Source: an uncultured Algibacter sp. (GTDB lineage Bacteria > Bacteroidota > Bacteroidia > Flavobacteriales > Flavobacteriaceae). From it: DNA of 64,000 nucleotides. Under the pieces are notes generated by a model. The model saw nothing but the letters and a program-made list of their open reading frames with translations. It ran no database searches and was not told where the DNA came from. The position numbers and the translations under genes were made by a program. Position 1 is the stretch's first letter. Every line of letters begins with the position of its first letter. The stretch covers positions 186,001-250,000 of the forward strand of contig NZ_CANKXG010000005.1 in NCBI RefSeq assembly GCF_947487575.1, given 5' to 3'. Below, in pieces: positions 7,404-16,049 of the stretch.

Positions 7404-10400
7404 ATGGAAAACAATTATACATTATTAACTCAAAGTCAAAAACTACTATGGATAGGGCAGGAATTAAATCCTAATTCTCCTATGTATAATATGGTGATGA
7501 CTTATGAAATTAAAGATGCTATTTCCGTACCTCATTTTAAAAAGGCGTTTGAAAAGTTAGTAGAAAAAAGTGGTGTATTACGTTCAGTTTTTGAATTAGA
7601 GAATGATGAACCTGTACAAAAATTTCTTTCTAAAATAGATTATGATATTGATTTTATTGATTTTTCAAATGAAACTAACCCACAAAATTTATATTCTGAA
7701 TGGGAGAAAGAAAGGGTACAAATACAATTTGATTTAGAAAAGTGTCTTTTTGATTGTGTACTTATTAAAATTTCGAAGAATAATTTTATTTGGTTTATAA
7801 ATCAACATCATTTAATAACAGATGGTTGGAGTAATACCATTATGTTTTCCAAGATGTCTCAGTTTTATACTAAAGCATCGCAAAATGAATTAGATGATAT
7901 TATAACACTTCCTCATTACAAAGATTTTGTTACTTATTGTGAGAATATTAAAGAGGATGGTAAGATAGAGGTTGCATCAAAACATTGGGAAGAAAAGTTT
8001 AAACAATTTCCTTCAATTCCTTCATTATACAACAAGAAAGAGGTGTTGCTAGATACAGCATCAAAGCGTTTACATATTAAACTAGGTAAAGAGCGTACTG
8101 AAAAACTTAACCTATTAGCCAATATAAAAGGCATTAGAGGGTGGAGCTTAGACTTAACACTCCATAATATATTTTTAACATCACTCTTTGCATATATGTA
8201 CAGAGTTAGTGGTCAAGAAAAATTGGTAATCGGTTCGCCAACTCACAACAGAACAACAAAAAGTCATAAAAACACGATTGGCTATTTTGTTGAAACCTTT
8301 CCGTTAATTACCGAAATTGAAGATAAAGAAACATTTTTGTCACTTTTGCAAAAGGTTCAGTTGGAAAGTAATAGCTTTCTTAAGCATGCACAAGTAGGAG
8401 CTTCAACAGCAGAATTGAATAGAAGTTTTAATGTGTTTTTTAATTATATAAACACGTCAAATTCAGATTTTGCTGGTGCTTCGGTTAAAACATCATGGGT
8501 GCATCCCGGACACACAGACCCAAGACATCATATACGTTTGCACGTTCATGATTTTGATAATTCTGGTGAAATTCAGTTTTATTTTGATTTAAACACCCAA
8601 GTTTTTAATGCTGAAAAGCAACAAGAAGTTCCACAGCATTTTTTAAAACTAATTGATGCTTTTATTGAAAACCATGAACAGAAAATTAGTACAGTAAATT
8701 TAATTACTGAAACTGAAATTTCAAGAATAAAAATTTGGAATAACACAGCGTTTGATTATCCTAAGGATGAAACATTGCTTTCTAAATTTGAAGCACAAGT
8801 TTTAAAAACACCAAATGAGGTGGCAATTCTATTTGAAAATGAATCTCTTACTTATAATGAGCTTCATGAAAAATCCAATCAAATGGCTCATTTTTTAATT
8901 AAAAAAGATATAAAAAAAGGGGATATAATTGGAGTAAGCCTTGAAAGATCATTAGAAATGATGATTTATATCTATGGCATTATAAAAGCTGGAATTGCCT
9001 ATTTACCTATAGATACATCCATTCCTTCAGAGCGATTAGCCTTCATTTTGAAAGATGCAAAGTCTAAAATTCTGTTGTACAATCATAATAAGATTGATGA
9101 AGAAATTTTAAATACAGTTGATAGTTTCCATGTCAAAACCATTCAGCCAGAGTTGGCTTTATTTGATGTAAAATCTAACCATATTGAAGTTTTACCCAAC
9201 GATTTGGCTTATATTATATATACATCTGGAAGTACGGGAGAACCAAAGGGTGTAAAATGCCATCATCAAGGTATTTGTAATCGACTCAATTGGATGAACA
9301 AGGATTATCCAATAACGCCGAATGATACCTTTCTTCAAAAAACACCAATTACTTTTGATGTGTCACTTTGGGAATTATTTTGGCCACTTCAAGAGGGCGC
9401 AAGATTGATTATTGAAACGCATGAAGGGCATAAAAATCCTGATAAATTAATAGAAACCATTAAAAAACATAAAGTCACTAATATTCATTTTGTGCCTTCC
9501 ATGCTAAATGTGTTTTCTCAAACCAATGGTGTAGAAAATTGTAAAAGCCTAAAAAGAATATTTTGCAGTGGTGAAGCTTTGTCTGTTCCTATTGTTGAAG
9601 ATACTTATGATAAATTAGATGTTGAAATATATAATTTGTATGGGCCTACAGAAGCCACAGTCGATGTTACGAGTTGGCATTGCAAAAAAGAAGATTTAGC
9701 TAACGGGATTCCAATCGGTAAACCTGTTGCAAATACGCAACTTTATATTTTAGACGAAAAACTAAACCAGTTACCAATAGGTCTAAAAGGCGAATTATAC
9801 ATAGCTGGAAAACAAGTTTCCAAAGGCTATTTAAATAGAGAAGAACTTTCGAAAGAACGGTTTGTAAAAGATATATTTTCTGATAATTCAAACGCCAAAA
9901 TGTATAAAACGGGTGATTTGGCGCGCTATCGAGAAGATGGTGTAATTGAATATCATGGAAGAATTGATAATCAAATAAAATTGCGAGGCTTAAGAATTGA
10001 ACTTGGTGAAATTGAAAAAAATATTGAAAAACATGCTTCCATTACTCAAGCTATTGTTTCGGTTGATGAAAAAGATAGTCTAATAGCATATTATACTGGA
10101 GATAAAGTTGAAGATTTTGAGTTGGTTAGTTTGTTAGAATTACGACTTCCGGAGTATATGATTCCACAATGTTATATCCATTTAGGAGGTTTTGAATTGC
10201 TGTCAAACGGGAAAGTAAATAGAAAAAAACTCCCAAAAAGAAATGATTTGACAAAAAATGAAACCGCTGTTGTAAAAACTTCGTACATATCTCCAAGAAA
10301 CGAAATAGAAGAAATTGTTCATGACGTTTGGGTAGAAGTTTTAAATATAGAACAAATAGGCGTTAATGTGAATTTTTTAAGAATAGGAGGTAACTCGTTA

Positions 10401-10538
10401 AGCGCAATTTCTATTACTTCTAGGTTAAAAGCTATTTTAGAATTGGATGTGTCTATTACTGACGTTTTTAATTATCCAACTATCGAAGCTTATTCCAATA
10501 ATATTGAAAAAGTGATAACTGAATTATTAGATGAATAA
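7404..10538 (+). CDS. Nonribosomal peptide synthetase, one complete C-A-PCP module, predicted serine-activating
   Basis: The frame can open with GTG at 7389 or ATG at 7404; I use the ATG because MENNYTLLTQSQ leads straight into the condensation-domain N-terminus. Order: condensation domain with HHLITDGWS at about residue 135, adenylation domain with YIIYTSGSTGEPKG at about residue 605, LYGPTE and YKTGDLARY, then a carrier domain with Ser near residue 998 in GGNSLSAIS. The pocket read by eye against GrsA is D-V-W-H-F-S-L-V-D-K, which differs only conservatively from the classic serine code. No epimerase, cyclisation or thioesterase domain is present, so the chain must pass to another protein, plausibly the NRPS at the left edge. 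Its donor is likely the free carrier just upstream. Confidence 0.95.
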   Translation: MENNYTLLTQSQKLLWIGQELNPNSPMYNMVMTYEIKDAISVPHFKKAFEKLVEKSGVLRSVFELENDEPVQKFLSKIDYDIDFIDFSNETNPQNLYSEWEKERVQIQFDLEKCLFDCVLIKISKNNFIWFINQHHLITDGWSNTIMFSKMSQFYTKASQNELDDIITLPHYKDFVTYCENIKEDGKIEVASKHWEEKFKQFPSIPSLYNKKEVLLDTASKRLHIKLGKERTEKLNLLANIKGIRGWSLDLTLHNIFLTSLFAYMYRVSGQEKLVIGSPTHNRTTKSHKNTIGYFVETFPLITEIEDKETFLSLLQKVQLESNSFLKHAQVGASTAELNRSFNVFFNYINTSNSDFAGASVKTSWVHPGHTDPRHHIRLHVHDFDNSGEIQFYFDLNTQVFNAEKQQEVPQHFLKLIDAFIENHEQKISTVNLITETEISRIKIWNNTAFDYPKDETLLSKFEAQVLKTPNEVAILFENESLTYNELHEKSNQMAHFLIKKDIKKGDIIGVSLERSLEMMIYIYGIIKAGIAYLPIDTSIPSERLAFILKDAKSKILLYNHNKIDEEILNTVDSFHVKTIQPELALFDVKSNHIEVLPNDLAYIIYTSGSTGEPKGVKCHHQGICNRLNWMNKDYPITPNDTFLQKTPITFDVSLWELFWPLQEGARLIIETHEGHKNPDKLIETIKKHKVTNIHFVPSMLNVFSQTNGVENCKSLKRIFCSGEALSVPIVEDTYDKLDVEIYNLYGPTEATVDVTSWHCKKEDLANGIPIGKPVANTQLYILDEKLNQLPIGLKGELYIAGKQVSKGYLNREELSKERFVKDIFSDNSNAKMYKTGDLARYREDGVIEYHGRIDNQIKLRGLRIELGEIEKNIEKHASITQAIVSVDEKDSLIAYYTGDKVEDFELVSLLELRLPEYMIPQCYIHLGGFELLSNGKVNRKKLPKRNDLTKNETAVVKTSYISPRNEIEEIVHDVWVEVLNIEQIGVNVNFLRIGGNSLSAISITSRLKAILELDVSITDVFNYPTIEAYSNNIEKVITELLDE

Positions 10539-10995
10539 TAATATTCAAAAAGGCTTGAAGCCGTTTGTTATTAAGATTGTTGCTATGGCATTGAGTATTT
10601 GTTATGCCTTTGGGCCATCTCATAATGAAATTAATAAATTATTACATATACTTACGCATCAGTTAGAAATGCCTGATACTGTTTTAGTTCATTCAAACTT
10701 AAATGATTTAGAACATGATGACGTCCATTTTTTTAAAAACGAACAAAAGGGTCTTCATAATCATAAGGTTTTAGAAATATTAGATAATATATTAGAAGCT
10801 TCAAATAGTGAAAGTGATTCTGAAAATTCAGAGCTAGTAAATCAAAAAATAGATAAACATATAAGAGTTAAAAAGAGACTTAAGAAACAAGTCTTGTTTC
10901 TATCTTTACAAATAGAACAAACCTTCCTATTCAATCCTCGAAAAATTCAAGAAGGATTTATTAAAAAAACTATTGAACCTCCACAGATGGTTTAA
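10531..10995 (+). CDS. Small His- and acid-rich protein preceding a TonB receptor, unknown function
   Basis: A 154-residue protein that overlaps the NRPS stop by 8 bp, so its translation is coupled to it. One hydrophobic segment near residues 12-26 is a possible signal peptide or anchor. The middle is rich in His, Asp and Glu (HDDVHFF and GLHNHKVLE), and an acidic Ser/Glu stretch lies around residues 92-100. The C-terminal part is basic and ends in PPQMV. I cannot assign it to a named family. Small His-rich proteins ending in a proline pair occur just upstream of TonB receptors in flavobacteria, and the composition fits transient metal binding in the periplasm. That role is inference from composition and position. 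Confidence 0.75.
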   Translation: MNNNIQKGLKPFVIKIVAMALSICYAFGPSHNEINKLLHILTHQLEMPDTVLVHSNLNDLEHDDVHFFKNEQKGLHNHKVLEILDNILEASNSESDSENSELVNQKIDKHIRVKKRLKKQVLFLSLQIEQTFLFNPRKIQEGFIKKTIEPPQMV

Positions 10996-11118
10996 AATTA
11001 TGTTTTGTTGCTTTAAATTTTAAAACAGCAACCGTCTAGAATTAACTAATTCACACAAATTTTATTTATAAAACTCTCGTAGAGGTGTTAACTTCTTAAC
11101 GAGTAAAATACAATAGCT

Positions 11119-13395
11119 ATGTTAAAAAATACAATAACATTATTTATTTTTCTATTTGGTATTGGGATAATTAATGCCCACGAACTAAGCGGAACAGTAA
11201 TTTCAGAAGAGAATGGTAAACCCTTGCAAGGTGTTGGGGTTTACAATAAAAACACTGGGGCATATACCTATACAAATGTTTCAGGCTACTTTGAACTGGA
11301 TGATATTTCGGTTGGAGATGTCGTTTATTTCTATCAATTAGGTTATAAAAATGAAGAGCTTGTTATTAATGAATCTCATTTAGATAGCACGGTCGATATT
11401 TATTTAGTAATATCATCAGCTTCATTAGATCAAGTTCTAATCGTTTCAAAAGTGAATACATTAAGTACTATTTTAAATTTAGATTTAAAAACGAGCCCAG
11501 TAAAATCTTCACAAGAAGTATTAAGAAAAATACCTGGTTTAATAATTGGTCAACATGCCGGTGGAGGTAAGGCAGAACAAATTTTCTTACGAGGTTTCGA
11601 TATTGATCACGGAACAGATATTGCTATAGATGTTGATGGTATGCCTGTAAATATGGTGTCTCATGCGCATGGTCAAGGCTATGCCGATATGCACTTTATA
11701 ATTCCTGAAACTATTGATAATATCGATTTTGGTAAAGGATCATATTACGCAGATAAAGGGAACTTTAATACAGCAGGTTATGTAGATATCCAAACTAAAA
11801 AAACCATAGATAAGAATTTAATTTCTGTTGAAGCAGGACAGTTTAATACGGTTCGAGCTATAAGTATGCTAAAAATTTGGGATGGAGAGAACAGTAATGC
11901 TTACGTAGCTAGTGAGATGAATTTAACAGATGGTGTATTTGATTCTCCCCAAAACTTCAACCGTTTAAATATAATGGGGCGTTATAATTATAACAATTAT
12001 AAAGACCAAGAGTTCAATTTATCGCTTTCGCATTTCCAGAGCAAGTGGGATGCATCAGGGCAAATTCCTGTACGTGCTGTTGAAAGCGGACAAATAGGGC
12101 GTTTTGGAGCTATTGATGATACTGAAGGCGGTAATACAAGTAGAACTAATATTTGGATGAATCATATTCAACATTTTGATGAACATACCAGTTTAAAATC
12201 ATCAGCCTATGTTACTCAATATGATTTTGAGCTATTTTCAAACTTTACTTTCTTTTTAGATGACCCTGTAAATGCAGATCAAATTCGTCAATATGAAGAT
12301 AGAACAATTATTGGGGCTAAGAGTGTTTACGAAAAGTCTTTTCATTTAGATGATCATGATAAGCAACTAAAATTCAGAGCAGGAGTAGGTTTTAGGTATG
12401 ATGACGTTAATGAAAATCAACTGTCTCGTACTAAAAATAGACAAGAGTTGTTAGAACGATTGGCTTATGGAAATGTAGATGAACTCAATGCTTTTTCCTT
12501 TTCAGACCTAACATATAAGGTAAATAAATGGACATTTAATCCTGGATTACGTTTAGACTATTTTACGTTTGATTATGAAAACTTGTTAACTGAAACTTAT
12601 GACAGCAGAAGTGAGAATCAGGTGTTGTTAAGTCCAAAAATGAATTTTATTTATGCTGCTTCACCCAAAACTCAATTATTCTTAAAAACGGGTTTAGGTT
12701 ATCATTCCAATGATACACGTTTTGTAGTAGCTACACGAGAAGAGATTCAAGCTCAAAATCCAGATATTACAATAAGGGATATTGAAAGATTACCTACAGC
12801 TTTAAGTATGGATTTAGGTACAATATGGAAGCCAACATCGAAACTTGTAATTAATGCTGCTTTATGGGCCTTATTTTTAGAGCAAGAATTTGTATATGTT
12901 GGTGATGCAGCAGTTGTTGAACCAAGTGGAAAAACTAGACGTTTAGGTGTAGATTTTGGGTTACGTTATGAGATTGCAGATTGGTTATATTTCAATACAG
13001 ATATAAATTATACTGTTGCAAGAAGTACAGAAGAATCTGACGGACAAGATTATATTCCGTTAGCGCCAGATTTAACATCGGCTGGAGGCTTAAACTTTAA
13101 AGATTTAAATAATTTTTCTGGAGGTCTTAGCTATAGGTATATTAAGGACAGACCTGCAAATGAGGATAACTCAATAGTTGCAGAAGGCTATTTCGTTACA
13201 GATTTAAATTTGAACTATACCCATAAAAACTGGACCTTTGGGTTAATAGTTGAAAATTTACTAGATACAGAATGGAACGAAACACAGTTCGCAACAGAGA
13301 GTAGATTAATTGATGAACCAGAGTCTGCCGAAGAAATACATTTCACACCAGGTACACCTTTCTTTTTAAGAGGTAAAGTGTCTGTTAGGTTTTAA
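11119..13395 (+). CDS. TonB-dependent outer-membrane receptor with carboxypeptidase-like N-terminal domain
   Basis: 758 residues: a signal peptide ending about residue 20, a carboxypeptidase-D regulatory-like domain (about 22-95) starting at ELSGTVISEENGKPLQG, a plug domain (about 120-220), and a 22-strand-type barrel ending in a terminal Phe (GKVSVRF). The plug has the conserved LRGFD motif and a striking His/Asp-rich stretch, GFDIDHGTDIAIDVDGMP followed by MVSHAHGQGYADMHF, which could contact a metal or metal chelate. It lies 124 bp downstream of the His-rich protein in the NRPS operon and is closed by a strong terminator. This places it as the uptake receptor for the locus product. Ligand identity is inferred, and zinc, copper, nickel or iron are all possible. 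Confidence 0.92.
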   Translation: MLKNTITLFIFLFGIGIINAHELSGTVISEENGKPLQGVGVYNKNTGAYTYTNVSGYFELDDISVGDVVYFYQLGYKNEELVINESHLDSTVDIYLVISSASLDQVLIVSKVNTLSTILNLDLKTSPVKSSQEVLRKIPGLIIGQHAGGGKAEQIFLRGFDIDHGTDIAIDVDGMPVNMVSHAHGQGYADMHFIIPETIDNIDFGKGSYYADKGNFNTAGYVDIQTKKTIDKNLISVEAGQFNTVRAISMLKIWDGENSNAYVASEMNLTDGVFDSPQNFNRLNIMGRYNYNNYKDQEFNLSLSHFQSKWDASGQIPVRAVESGQIGRFGAIDDTEGGNTSRTNIWMNHIQHFDEHTSLKSSAYVTQYDFELFSNFTFFLDDPVNADQIRQYEDRTIIGAKSVYEKSFHLDDHDKQLKFRAGVGFRYDDVNENQLSRTKNRQELLERLAYGNVDELNAFSFSDLTYKVNKWTFNPGLRLDYFTFDYENLLTETYDSRSENQVLLSPKMNFIYAASPKTQLFLKTGLGYHSNDTRFVVATREEIQAQNPDITIRDIERLPTALSMDLGTIWKPTSKLVINAALWALFLEQEFVYVGDAAVVEPSGKTRRLGVDFGLRYEIADWLYFNTDINYTVARSTEESDGQDYIPLAPDLTSAGGLNFKDLNNFSGGLSYRYIKDRPANEDNSIVAEGYFVTDLNLNYTHKNWTFGLIVENLLDTEWNETQFATESRLIDEPESAEEIHFTPGTPFFLRGKVSVRF

Positions 13396-13416
13396 AATTA
13401 ATTCGTTTTTATATTG

Positions 13417-13445
13417 AAGCGCACTTTTATGGTGCGCTTTTTGTT
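13417..13445 (+). terminator. Intrinsic terminator after the TonB receptor
   Basis: A perfect 8-bp stem (AAGCGCAC pairing with GTGCGCTT) with a 7-base loop runs into a T-rich tract 22 bp after the receptor stop. It separates the NRPS/receptor operon from the DsbD genes. Confidence 0.88.
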
Positions 13446-13529
13446 TGTATTTTTTAACTTTAACATATTATTAGTATGGATTATAAGGTTTTATCGACTG
13501 TTTATGTAACAGGAGAAAATCTTTCTTGC

Positions 13530-13537
13530 TATTTTTG
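13530..13537 (+). promoter_or_regulatory. Bacteroidota -7 box (TATTTTTG) for the dsbD operon
   Basis: A perfect TAnnTTTG box 42 bp upstream of the first DsbD-like gene. No TTG sits at the optimal -33 spacing. It lies after the receptor terminator, supporting a separate transcript for the DsbD genes. Confidence 0.5.
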
Positions 13538-13579
13538 TTTTAATAATTTCAAGACTCAATCTACTAAGTAAAAACATTT

Positions 13580-14026
13580 ATGAAAAACATATTCTTAAGT
13601 ATATTCATATTCATTTCTGCGCATGCGTTTTCTCAAATTCTAGAACCGGTTAAATGGTCTACTGATGTGAAAAAAATATCTAGCACAGAATACGAACTTA
13701 TCGCCATAGCAACAATTGATGAAAAATGGCATTTATATTCACAAAATGTACCAGAAGGTGGCCCTATACCAACAGTATTTACTTTTGTTGGAAATCCCAA
13801 TTATTTAAAAAAAGGAAACACAAAGGAAGAAATAGGGATAACAGTAGATGATCTTACATTTAATATGCGTGTTACATATTTTGAGAATAAAACAACTTTT
13901 AAGCAACGTATTAAGGTGAAAAAGAAACCGCCGTTCAGCATAGCTTCAGAAGTTCAATATATGGTCTGCGATGATGCCAAATGTATAATGCCTGAACCAG
14001 AAAACCTTACTTTTAATATCCAATAG
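13580..14026 (+). CDS. Stand-alone DsbD N-terminal (alpha) domain protein
   Basis: A 148-residue exported protein with a signal peptide ending near residue 18. The mature part begins ILEPVKWSTDV and is clearly paralogous to the N-terminal domain of the DsbD encoded next, which begins ILEPVKWKTSV. Both keep the pair of cysteines in the form MVCDDxxC, the redox pair that accepts electrons from the membrane domain and passes them to periplasmic partners. A free copy may serve as an extra shuttle or as a dedicated partner. It is 26 bp from dsbD and presumably co-transcribed. It may also be a simple tandem duplication product that keeps general function. Confidence 0.85.
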   Translation: MKNIFLSIFIFISAHAFSQILEPVKWSTDVKKISSTEYELIAIATIDEKWHLYSQNVPEGGPIPTVFTFVGNPNYLKKGNTKEEIGITVDDLTFNMRVTYFENKTTFKQRIKVKKKPPFSIASEVQYMVCDDAKCIMPEPENLTFNIQ

Positions 14027-14052
14027 TGTTTTAGTTTACAATTATTTTCAGA

Positions 14053-16041
14053 ATGAAAAGATTTCTTTTTTTATTAGCATTAGTAACGATTACTTCAGGT
14101 CATACACAGATTTTAGAGCCAGTAAAATGGAAAACATCTGTTGAGAAAATTTCTGATACAGAGTATAATCTTGTTAGTACCGCATCAATTGAATCTGGGT
14201 GGCATTTGTACTCTCAAGATGTTCCGGAAGATGGACCAATACCAACAACATTTTCTTTTGATGATGCAGATGGGTCTTTCAAGTTTATTGGTAATACAAG
14301 TGAAGAAGAAGGGCACATAATAGACGACCCTGTTTTTCAAATGAAAATAAAATTCTTTGAGAAATCTACTGAGTTTAAGCAAAAGGTAGAATTAATTGGA
14401 AACAAGTCAACAATTAAAGGAATTGTTGAATTTATGGTTTGTGATGATACGCGTTGTTTGCCTCCAACTGAAGTAGATTTGGTGTTCAATATTGATGGGA
14501 TTAGTAATACGGATAGTTTGAGTGCTGTAGGAGAGGAGTTAATAGATAATGAATCAGTGAATAATATGCTTTATGGCATGAATCCTAGTGATGTAACATT
14601 ACGTTCTGGTAAAATAGAAGTAAAAAAATCACTTTGGACTATTTTTGGGTTAGGATTCTTGGGTGGTTTATTAGCGCTTTTAACGCCTTGTGTGTTTCCA
14701 ATGATTCCATTAACAGTTAGTTTTTTTACAAAAAAAGGGAGTCAAAGTAAAGGTTCAGGTGTTGGAAAAGCATTGCTATATGGCTTCTTTATATTGTTAG
14801 TATATTTAATATTAAGTATTCCTTTTCATCTTTTAGATTCCGTTAATCCTGATATTTTAAATGAAATATCCACAAATGTTTGGCTAAATGTAATCTTCTT
14901 TTTAGTGTTTCTGTTTTTTGCATTTTCATTCTTTGGCTATTATGAATTAACATTGCCGGCAAGTTGGACAAATAAAACTACTAAAGGCGAAAATGCTGGA
15001 GGTATAATAGGTGTGTTCTTTATGGCTCTAACCTTAGCTATTGTTTCCTTTTCATGTACAGGACCTATTTTAGGGTCGTTGTTAGCAGGTTCTCTTACAG
15101 CTGATGGTGGTGCTTGGCAGCTAACCGCAGGTATGGCTGGTTTTGGGGTTTCTCTCGGACTTCCATTTGCCTTATTCGCTATGTTTCCTAATATGATGAA
15201 TGCCTTACCAAAATCTGGTGGTTGGTTAAACACAACAAAAGTCATTTTAGGGTTTTTAGAATTAGCCTTAGCCTTCAAATTTTTATCGAATGCCGATTTA
15301 GTAAAACATTGGGGGGTATTAAAAATTGAACCCTTTTTAATACTTTGGATTATCATTTTTGCTGCTTTAGCACTTTATTTATTTGGAAAAATTAAATTCC
15401 CACATGATTCACCCATAAAAAAATTATCCTTTGCAAGGATTTCTGGAGGAATTTTAGTGGCAGCATTTGCTATTTATTTAGCGTCAGGATTTAGAGTAAA
15501 TAAAGAAACAAATACATTTACACCTTTAACGTTATTGAGTGGATTAGCGCCTCCTGTTGGTTATTCTTGGTTTTATCCAAGTACTTCAACAAACAATTTA
15601 AATACCTTTAAAGATTTAAAGGCAGGAATCAATTATGCTAAACAAGTGAATAAACCTATTATGATTGATTTTACAGGTTACGCGTGTGTAAACTGTAGAA
15701 AAATGGAAGAACATATATGGCCACTAGAAAAAATAGATAATTACTTGCGAAATGAGTATGTTTTAATTTCACTTTATGTTGATGATAAGGAGGATTTACC
15801 GTCCTATGAAAAAGTTGAGGTGAATAGGGTTAATGGCGGGAAGCGATTACTGAAAAACTACGGACATAAATGGGCTAATTTCCAGACACAATTTTTTAAA
15901 TCGAATTCGCAGCCATACTATGTATTATTAAATTCTGATGGGACTCAAGTTTTAAATGAACCTGTTGGTTATACACCAGACGAAGCTGAGTATGTTAAGT
16001 TTTTAGAGCAAGGTTTAAAAGCATTTCAAAATATTAAATAA
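14053..16041 (+). CDS. dsbD: Thiol:disulfide interchange protein DsbD
   Basis: The 662-residue protein has the full DsbD plan: signal peptide, N-terminal alpha domain with MVCDDTRC (about residues 20-150), a CcdA-like eight-helix membrane domain (about 195-480) with the redox cysteines in LLTPCVFPMIP and FSCTGPILGS, and a C-terminal thioredoxin domain with GYACVNCRK. It carries reducing power from cytoplasmic thioredoxin across the inner membrane to periplasmic clients. The gene follows a stand-alone copy of its first domain and is 8 bp upstream of a TlpA-like lipoprotein, a likely client. Start at ATG 14053 fits the signal peptide. Confidence 0.95.
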   Translation: MKRFLFLLALVTITSGHTQILEPVKWKTSVEKISDTEYNLVSTASIESGWHLYSQDVPEDGPIPTTFSFDDADGSFKFIGNTSEEEGHIIDDPVFQMKIKFFEKSTEFKQKVELIGNKSTIKGIVEFMVCDDTRCLPPTEVDLVFNIDGISNTDSLSAVGEELIDNESVNNMLYGMNPSDVTLRSGKIEVKKSLWTIFGLGFLGGLLALLTPCVFPMIPLTVSFFTKKGSQSKGSGVGKALLYGFFILLVYLILSIPFHLLDSVNPDILNEISTNVWLNVIFFLVFLFFAFSFFGYYELTLPASWTNKTTKGENAGGIIGVFFMALTLAIVSFSCTGPILGSLLAGSLTADGGAWQLTAGMAGFGVSLGLPFALFAMFPNMMNALPKSGGWLNTTKVILGFLELALAFKFLSNADLVKHWGVLKIEPFLILWIIIFAALALYLFGKIKFPHDSPIKKLSFARISGGILVAAFAIYLASGFRVNKETNTFTPLTLLSGLAPPVGYSWFYPSTSTNNLNTFKDLKAGINYAKQVNKPIMIDFTGYACVNCRKMEEHIWPLEKIDNYLRNEYVLISLYVDDKEDLPSYEKVEVNRVNGGKRLLKNYGHKWANFQTQFFKSNSQPYYVLLNSDGTQVLNEPVGYTPDEAEYVKFLEQGLKAFQNIK

Positions 16042-16049
16042 TAAAAATT

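Noticed and set aside
11076-11103. Possible operator in front of the TonB receptor (CTCGT...ACGAG)
   Set aside because: Only five base pairs match and the inner part does not pair; too weak to list.
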